Positions 56,278 through 64,000 of a DNA stretch of 64,000 nt are shown piece by piece. The stretch's first letter is position 1. Each line of letters opens with the position of its first letter. The DNA lies in NCBI GenBank assembly GCA_037833965.1, contig AP031353.1, positions 24,740,501 to 24,804,500 on the forward strand. Reading direction: 5' to 3'. A program made the position numbers and the translations under genes. The notes below the pieces were generated by a model. It had not been told where the DNA came from. It ran no database searches and saw only the letters and a program-made list of their open reading frames with translations. Source of the DNA: Marchantia polymorpha subsp. ruderalis (Eukaryota > Streptophyta > Marchantiopsida > Marchantiales > Marchantiaceae).

Positions 56278-59200
56278 ATGTCGACTGGAGCTAGTGGGAG
56301 CAACCTAAGTGCGAGAGCTGCCCGCAGGGTCCGACGAGATTCAGAGAAGGCCGTGGAAGAGACACGGCGTCAAAACAAGAAAACACCAAAAAGAGTACCT
56401 AAGCCTAGTTCGGCCGACATCCTTGGGGAAGCTACCCCCAGTGACTCGGAACCAAACCTGGTGCTTACTGTTCTATTAGATATTCCTTGCACGGACCCCC
56501 CTCGTGATTTAGAACCGACCGCCCGAGAAACGTCGACAGACACACCAATGGCGGACGGACAAGCCAATGTGCGGCTGCCTCAGCCGATTACTAAGCATTC
56601 CTATCCAAAGTATAAAGGGAGTGGGGATGACGACGATGCAGATTCCTACATCAAGTTGTTCGAATCGGTGTCCATTGCTAATCGCGAGATCGCCGACGAA
56701 GACCGACTACGGATCTTTCCAAGCCTTCTACGGAAGAAGGCAAGAAGTTGGTACAATCACGAGAGCATCGATCCGGCTGGGTTGACAACATGGGCTCAGC
56801 TGAAGGAGAAGTTCCTTCGACGCTTCCGCGAGCTCGGCTACGACAGTCGGGTATTGACCAAGTTGCGTAACCTGCAGCGAGAGAAGAAGGAGAGTCTGCG
56901 TGACTACACTAAGAGATTTCTGGACCTCCTTGACAGAATACCAAAAACAGGACCAGCTGTGGATTGGTATGTGACCGGCTTAACTCGGGAGATGGAGACT
57001 TTTTGCCGACGCAGTAAGTGCGATACTATTGAGGATGTGATTGCATCGGCCGAAGCCTTCGAAACTTCCACTCTCAACCGAAGAGGGAGAGAGAGACGGG
57101 AGTCAAAGGAGCAAAAACCGAAGGGAGGGAGAAGACGACGCAGAGGTGCAACTCCGTCATCGGAAGAACTGTCCTCGAACGAGAACCGTTCCTCATCCGA
57201 AGAAGAGGAAACCTCCTCGTCGGAGGAGGAGAAGAAGAGAAAGAAGCATGGGGCAGCGAAGAAGAAGGGCCCCCGACGAATGACTATGGACAAAGCGCCG
57301 GGAGACATAGCCTCGAAGATGGAGACCCTTATGAAGGACTTCGCCGACCTCAAAGTTCAAGTGGTAGGCGGCCATGATCGCTGAAAATCACCCGGGAGAG
57401 TGCGAGCGAACTTGTGGTGCACTACGTGCGGAGCGGTGGGACATGCGAACACCGAGTGTCTTACCACCCGTCCGTCATATCCAGTCAACGCAGTGGAGTG
57501 GGCACAACCGTACTATGGAAAACACCCCCAGTACTATGGAGAGGCGAGCGAAGAGATAGCCTACGCCGTCCAGTCGTTCCCCGCCCCTACTGCAGTTACA
57601 GCAATGCAGGTCCCCCGGTATCATCCGGTAGATCGGGCCACTACGGTACCCGTGAGGCGAAGGGCACCTCCAGGGACGTTTGACCCACCGCCACCGCGAG
57701 CTTGTTATAATTGTGGGAAAGTTGGACACTTCTCACCTCAGTGCCCCCATCCCAAACGGCGAAACGATTATGTCCCGACATGTAGTAACTGCAAGAAGTC
57801 CGGGCATACTGCGCCAGAGTGTGATCAGCCACCAGTTCCTTGGCCAATGGTACGATTTGTGACCACCCCTGCCAAGGAGGACGTCCAAGTGAACCAGGTC
57901 GAAGTAGGTTCGGACAGAAATGACGAAGACGAAGAATGGCCGGCGGAAGAAGTTATGTGCGCACGAGTCGAAACTCGTAGTTCCAAGAAGTCGAAGGAAC
58001 AAGAGCGCGACACTCGCAAGCACGAACGAAGAACCGACGACCGGACGGGAAAAGGGAAGAGAAGGCGTCCAGCAAGTCCGACTTGCGACCTGCACGAAAG
58101 TCTTCGGTTACGCGAGAAGCACCAGCAGTGCGCACCCAGACAGCGATCGAAGATGAGCCAGTACGCTTGCTGAAACGGGACTATGCCCCGGATATCAGTG
58201 ACGAGGTAACGAACTTGTTGAAGGAAGCGATCCGCAACCAAAAGGAACCGCCGCGGCCAGACTTGTCACCCTCCTTTGGTGTGAAGATCGCAGCGACTTT
58301 GGAACCTCGCAGGGCGTCGTCCCCGACCCCTGCGACCCGACGCGTCCACTATGACTTAGTCGAAGATCTTGGGAATCGGCAAGTGAACATCACGTTCAAC
58401 CAGCTTCTTGAGGACAACAAGACGTATCGAAGGATGTTGATGCTTTCGTTACGACGTCCGCGGAAGCCGCGCGCATCCAATCCTCTCAGGTGTACCAAGT
58501 GGCCAGCGAAGACCAAGGGCCACCAGAGATCGATGTGGAAATAGCAGGGTGTTGTGTACGCAAGGTACCAGTAGACTCTGGATCAGGAGTCAACATAATG
58601 ACGGAGGACACCGCAAGAGCCTTGGGGTTCAGTGAATACAAACCCTCGAGGCGTGTGTTGAGGTTAGCGGATGAAACGAGGAGAATGCCTGCAGGTATGC
58701 TACGCAATGTCAAAACAATCATCGGTGGTGCAGACTTTTGGTTAACTTATATCATCCTTCAACCAATGCTGAAGCAAGGCTATGACGTCTTGCTCGGGCG
58801 ACCGTGGCTGTATGGCGCACAAGTACGATATGACTGGCGTAGGCATCGCCTTAAGTTTCCCAATCCTACAGAGCCAACCAAGACCATCACGGTGCCCTGG
58901 AACAAGGTCCGACACGAAGGAGAGACCCCCTCGACAAGTGCGGGTTACACATCGGGGGTAGACAGTGATTCGACCGCGCGATCAGATTCCAGTGACACTG
59001 AATCCGATTATTTCGTGGGATTCGTTGCCTGCTGTTCTGTGGAAGAAGAAGAAGAGCCGGAAGCTATTCAGCCGGAGGACGAATAGCAATTAACGGTAGG
59101 ACTGGGGAGGAGTGAGACGAGTCACACCGAGGGCATTGTCGACCCTAGTGACTGTCACGAAGTACAACTCAGTCCCGACAAATGCTTGAAGGTATCAAGC

Positions 59201-61927
59201 ACGGTGAAAGGAGACGAGCTAAGGAAGGTACAGACATTCCTTAGCCATTATGTCGACGTCTTCGCCTGGAAGATCGAAGACATGAAGGGGATACCTGCAC
59301 GGTATGGAGAACACCGTATTGATTTACTGGACGAAGCAGTACCCATACGTCAGCGCCAGTATCGCCTCAACCCAAAATACTCCTTGCTAGTTAAGGAGGA
59401 GATAGATAAGTACCTGAGCGCTGGTATTATTTACCCAGTGCTCAGCAGTGAATGGGTATCGCCAATTGTTATCGTACCAAAGAAGTTGACGGGTAAGATA
59501 CGAGTGTGTCAGGATTTCCGGAAGTTGAATGCAGCAACACGCAAGGATCATCACCCGTTGCCGTTCACGGATGCCATTTTAGACCATGTCGCAGGACATG
59601 AGTGCTATAGCTTCCTGGATGGGTTCTCAGGTTACAATCAGGTGTCTATACGGGAACAGGACAAGGATAAAACAACGTTCACAACGGACTGCGGAACTTA
59701 CGCATACCACAAGATGCCCTTCGGTCTGTGCAACGCACCTGCCACCTTTCAGCGGATGATGACCAATATCTTTCAGGAGCAACTGAGGAAGTTCCTGGAA
59801 ATATTCATAGATGACTTCTGTGTCTTTGGGAAGCGGTCAGAACACCTAAGTCACCTGAAGCAGACCTTTGATAAATGTAGGGAGAGCAGTTTATTGCTGC
59901 ACCCCGAGAAGTGCTTTTTCTTTATGACTAGTGGGATCTTGTTGGGCCATCGGGTCTCGGCAGACGGCATTGCAGTGGACATCGAGAAGGTCAAGGTTAT
60001 ACTCGAGCTTGAGCCATCCACGAATCTGAGAGAGCTACGAGCATTCTTGGGTCATGTGGGCTACTACCGAAGGTTCATACACCTGTATGCAACACTGGCG
60101 GCCGATCTGACCAAGTTGTTGAAGAAGGACGAGCCTTATGCCTGGGGTGCGAACCAGCAGTCAGCATTCGAGGCTCTTAAAGCAAAACTCACGACTGCTC
60201 CAGTGCTGAGGAGTCCAGACTGGAATCGACCATTCCATGTTTACGTTGACACATCTGCATTCGCCATCGGTGTAGTACTGAGCCAAAAGGATGACAACAA
60301 AAAGGACTACCCGATCTATTTCGCGAGCCGTCAGCTGTCTCTAGCAGAGAGGAAGTAGACCACGACGGAGAGAGAAGCGTTGGGGATGGTGTACTCCTGT
60401 AAAAAGTTTTGACACTACCTAATCTTCTACGAGTTTGTGTTCCATGTGGATCACTACGCATTGCAACACCTAGTCAAGAAAGCCGACATGTCCGGTCGGA
60501 TAGCCAGATGGGTGCTGTTGCTACAAGAGTTCACCTACACGGTCCAGACCAGGAAAGGGGTGCATCACGAAAATGCAGATTACTTGTCCAAATTATGGAC
60601 CCAGCCTACCGAGGAGGAATTGGTGGACGACTTCCCAGATGAAGAATTGTTTCAGTTGTCGGCGGGGCACGAGTCCCGCTATGCCGACCTGTACCGATAT
60701 CTGCTAACACTTTAGTGTCCCGTAGGCATGGACTTGGAACAGCGGACTGTCTTTATTCATAAGGCAGGCCCGTACCAACTCCAGCAGGGTGTTTTGTTCA
60801 AGAAGATGGCAGATGAGCGCTTGTGCAGGTGTTTGGAGGAATCAGAGGTCCCAAGAGTGGTAAGTGCGATGCATACCGAGGAGGCGGGTGGACACTATGC
60901 CACCCGGAACACGGTCACAAAGATTGTAAATGCGGGGTATTGGTGGCCGACCATGTTTAAGGATGTTCTCGATTACATCCGCAAATGCGATAGCTGCCAG
61001 AGGACGGGGAGACCAACGCCTACAACACGATGGCCCCTGACTCCCATCATGCCTCTAGCACCTTTCGAGAAGTGGGGCATTGACTTTGTAGGGCCGATAC
61101 AACCAGTGACTAGGAACACACGAAGGCGCTACATTCTGGTAGCTACGGACTACGCCACCAAAATGGTGGAGGCCAAGGCCACCCGAAGGGATGATGCAGC
61201 CATAGTGGCAGCCTTCTTGTTCGAGTCGATTATCACGCGCTACGGTTGTCCCTTAGAGCTAGTCAGCGACCGGGGCACACATTTTCTGAACCAGATCATC
61301 GAAGATCTGACACGGTATTTCCACATCAAGGACCGGAAGACTACCCCATACAATCCCAAGGCGAATGGATTGACGGAGAAGTCCAATGGTCTGCTGTGTA
61401 AAATACTACTCAAAGTCACGGTAAATCACGCTCACGATTGGGATACGAAGTTAGCAGCCGCTCTATGGGCGTACCGGACAGCTGAGAAAATTACGACCAA
61501 ACAGACACCATACTTTCTGGTGTATGGTCAACACCCGATCCTCCCGATTGAGTTCGAAGTACCCACCCAACGAACGTTGGATTTACAGAGGGTGAGCGCA
61601 GAGGAGAGTCAGCTCTACAGATTACAGGAGGTCATGCTGCTAGATGAGAGGAGACGAGAAGCCGAGGAACGCACCAGGAGAATTCAGCTCCGCCAGAAGG
61701 AGAGATACGATAAAAAGATCAAACCTGTACTCTTGCAGGCGGGTGATTTGGCACTACTCTACGACAGCAGGCATGCCGGATTCCCAGGCAAACTGCACCT
61801 AAGATGGATGGGACCTTACAAGGTTGTTGAAGTCTTCTCGAATGGATCCATCCAACTTGCGGACCTGGCCGGCGATTTACTAGGCACCCGAGTGAACGGG
61901 TGGCGGTTGAAGAAATACCACATGTGA
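56278..61927 (+). pseudogene. Gag-protease-pol region of B2, broken
   Basis: Gag starts MSTGASGSNLSARAARR and contains the retrotransposon gag domain (about 56580-57060; SWYNHESIDPAGLTTWAQ, KFLRRFRELGYDS), a Ser/Glu and Lys-rich tract, and zinc knuckles (about 57400-57830). Protease lies near 58550-58810 (DSGSG), reverse transcriptase about 59340-60140 (FIDDF), RNase H about 60200-60600, and integrase about 60880-61570 with HHCC and DDE motifs. The end is VNGWRLKKYHM, without a chromodomain. Gene order and PBS indicate the Athila/Tat side of Ty3/gypsy. Roughly half a dozen breaks make it a fossil. Confidence 0.85.
59084..59092 (+). promoter_or_regulatory. Read-through stop context UAG-CAA-UUA, B2
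   Basis: Same position, frame and context as at 47390-47398: a TAG after the PEDE end of the gag-protease frame, then CAATTA, with pol in the same frame. Conservation in two separate insertions supports a programmed signal. Confidence 0.7.
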
Positions 61928-61949
61928 GTGTTCGCGTGGGCGCTCACAA

Positions 61950-61964
61950 TTGAGGAGGGGAGCA
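61950..61964 (+). other. Polypurine tract of B2
   Basis: TTGAGGAGGGGAGCA immediately before the 3' LTR (61965). Confidence 0.8.
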
Positions 61965-63351
61965 TGTGATACTCCACTTTTGGTAATTTTGATGAAATTA
62001 AAACATTTTTGGAAAACTGTACCACGGCAGCAATGTAAATAGCCTTTGGTACATCAAAACAGAGTGAATTCAGAAGATCGCAGAGATTCTCGAGGGACCT
62101 TGTAGAATCTAGGAGTTGGGTGCAGCGGTAAGGAAGGGCACCACCCTCCCTGCGAGCTCTGCAGTTAGGATCCCTACCGCGCAAGGCGCAAAATCCGCCT
62201 TCGGCGCTGCGTCCGCGGCGGTAGGGAAATCCTCCATATTTAGGTCAACCCCCAATTGTCTTGACTTAGTAAGGGTCTCGTTGGAAAGAGCTCGACGCGC
62301 TGATTCCAACGAGCCCAAGAACGCCAACAACGGATAAGGACTTCGGGAGTTATGAAGGTTGTAAGATACTCAGCTCTTCGCCTACGCACAGGCGGAGAAG
62401 TTTTGTCCTATGCGCGGACGAAGGAAGTTCGTCTGCGCACAGGCAAAATAGGGTTTGGATGTAGGCGCGAAGTTCGCCTGCGCACAGGCGAGCGCCTGTG
62501 CACAGGACTTCGGCGTCGGCGGGAAATCCGCCTTGGGCCCTTGAAATGCGCCTTGTGAGGTAGAAATTGTACGGCGCCTTCTGCGCCAGCGCAACGCCGC
62601 GGACGAGCAAGGAGCCGCCAGAAGAGTAAAATCCGTACGGACCGTACGGGCTGTACGGGCGGGACGGATGGATGCGCTCACGGACGGATGGAGTTGCGGC
62701 GGCGAAAGCGCCGACGGAGAGACAAGGAACGGACAGTCTGGACGGAGGCGGTTGACAGCGGTCAACGCCTTCCGCGCCAGCGCATCGACGCGGACGGACT
62801 TCGCCTGCGCGCAGGCGCTCGCCTGTGCACAGGAGGATGAAGTTCCGCGCCGGCGGAGAATCCGCCGAGGAGTACGACTGCGAGCGGAGCGGGAGTTGAA
62901 CTTTTGTCCGACATGCGGACACACGCGCCGAGGTAGAGGAGGATTGGCTGAGAAGCGGTACGTACGAGTGTACCGCGCAAGGCGGAAAATCCGCCTTCGG
63001 CGCTGCGCACCCATGTCCGCGGCGTAGTACGCTCGCGGAGTTCAAATTCGCCAATTCGAGCGTGAGAGTTTAATCGGCGACGGCGGAGCGTGAAGCCGCG
63101 CGTGAGAGCGGAGACCGTTTTGGCGTAGAGCCGGCGCGGCCATGAATTGAGTCGTCCTTCACGAGCAAGAGCCGACCATGACCTTCGACCGGGAGGCGGA
63201 GAGCGTCCCATTCTTGAATTCATGATTCCATTCTCTAGTGCGAGCTGCGCGCGTCCATCTGCTGGCTGCTAAGCATTCTCGACATCGCCGCGCAGAGGAT
63301 TTCTTGGTGATTAAGGGAGAAGTGAGTGCGCGTGATTTGGAATTGAGGGCG
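61965..63351 (+). repeat. 3' LTR of B2, first 1.39 kb
   Basis: Matches 51130-52520 with a few percent differences. It reaches the beginning of the U3 ORF and is then interrupted by the LTR at 63352. Confidence 0.8.
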
Positions 63352-64000
63352 TGTAATAACCCACTAAAGGCTAAAACTGCAATATAGTGGTAGAAAGGTC
63401 GAACCCATAGGGACAAAGGAACACACAGGGTACAAAGTGTCACGTTTAACAGACTATTGAGGAGTTTGAATTCTCAGGCGACTGTCACTCCCAGAAATAC
63501 TGCAAGTGTCCACTCGGAGCGCACTCGGAGGTCGCACAGTGCAGCGTAACACACACACACACACACACCTGAAACTACAGAAACACAACCCAGAGATCCG
63601 TTAGGACCTCTACTCAAGATTTCAGGGGGGAAAAGTCTCTCGCGAGCACACTCAGCGAAGCTGCGGGCAGTGGCTTCCAACTCCGGCTTTTACAACACTT
63701 CCACTAGCTTGCTGCTAGTGTAGGAAACCCGGTTTGGACTACCTACTTCGGATCGAAGTCAATCCTACGCGGTGAACAACACTCTCAACTCACAAAACGC
63801 GCAGAGAACACAGGTCCGCACTAAAGGACTCACTGTGAAACATTCCAGTAACACAACAACAGTCTATTGAAGAGTTTGAATTCTCAAGCACTTGTCATTC
63901 CCAGAAATACTACAGGGGTTACCCCAAAGGCACCTGCTGCAGCGTAACCTGAATTTACAACCAAGGCTTACACGAAGTAACAAAACTTCACTTTGGCATT
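63352..64000 (-). mobile_element. Minus-strand LTR of type B/C, cut by the window edge
   Basis: TGTAATAACCCACTAAAGG marks the 3' end of a minus-strand LTR inserted in the B2 3' LTR, after GGGCG. It shows both end blocks and the CA microsatellite. The visible 649 bases do not reach the region that would separate type B from type C. Confidence 0.7.

Larger units (their letters stand above)
51130..63351 (+). mobile_element. Family B element B2, near full length
   Basis: It is inserted in the 3' LTR of B3; AGGGT (51125-51129) precedes it. Parts: 5' LTR 51130-56191 (5062 bp), PBS 56214-56231, gag-protease-pol 56278-61927, PPT 61950-61964, and a 3' LTR from 61965 that is interrupted at 63352 by a minus-strand LTR. 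The comparable parts of the two LTRs differ by only a few percent by eye, so the insertion is recent. The coding region is broken by roughly half a dozen breaks. Confidence 0.85.

Noticed and set aside
63352-64000. Calling this LTR type B rather than C
   Set aside because: The two types are the same over the visible 3' part, and the distinguishing region lies outside the window.

Overview
The window looks like a nuclear chromosome segment of a land plant. The evidence is an intron-containing L-ascorbate oxidase gene, a eukaryotic acid-lipase gene with GT-AG introns, and Athila/Tat-type Ty3/gypsy retrotransposons primed by tRNA-Asp. Short introns and AT-rich gene space between GC-rich giant elements would suit a seedless plant such as a bryophyte, but that is only an inference.

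Layout. 1-8663 is AT-rich gene space. It holds the flank of a gene lying just off the left edge, one five-exon ascorbate oxidase gene (3491-5829, minus), and about 1-kb direct repeats on both sides of that gene. 8664-13525 and 13931-16368 are two solo LTRs, each with a perfect 5-bp target duplication. 16374-23036 is gene space again. It has a possible secreted-protein gene, a foldback, the second copy of the left-edge segment, a 48-bp minisatellite, and the 3' four exons of an acid lipase gene whose upstream part meets a wall of transposons. From 23037 to the right edge everything is nested LTR retrotransposon. I distinguish two related families: A (LTR about 4.9 kb) and B (LTR 5.06 kb, internal region about 5.8 kb). 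There are also short 1-2.4 kb LTR variants (A' and C) that share their LTR ends.

The main point of interest is that the giant LTRs of both families carry a long open reading frame in the U3 part, upstream of the TATA box. Its product has a conserved globular domain, a low-complexity Pro/Ser/Ala linker and a long coiled coil. The conserved core is shared between A and B although the non-coding LTR around it has diverged. In the genomic RNA this ORF would be 3'-terminal (gag-protease-pol-U3 ORF), an arrangement like MMTV sag. Between protease and reverse transcriptase, both B copies have a UAG-CAA-UUA, the tobamovirus-type read-through context. The LTRs also hold repeated 120-bp modules with a hairpin showing a compensatory base pair, a small hairpin just after the TATA box, and many copies of a 14-16-bp palindrome that recur inside the ORF.

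The retroelements are treated as fossils. Most copies are broken or truncated. One pol region (47399-50233) looks open throughout, and the B copy at 51130 has flanking LTRs only a few percent apart by eye, so activity was recent.
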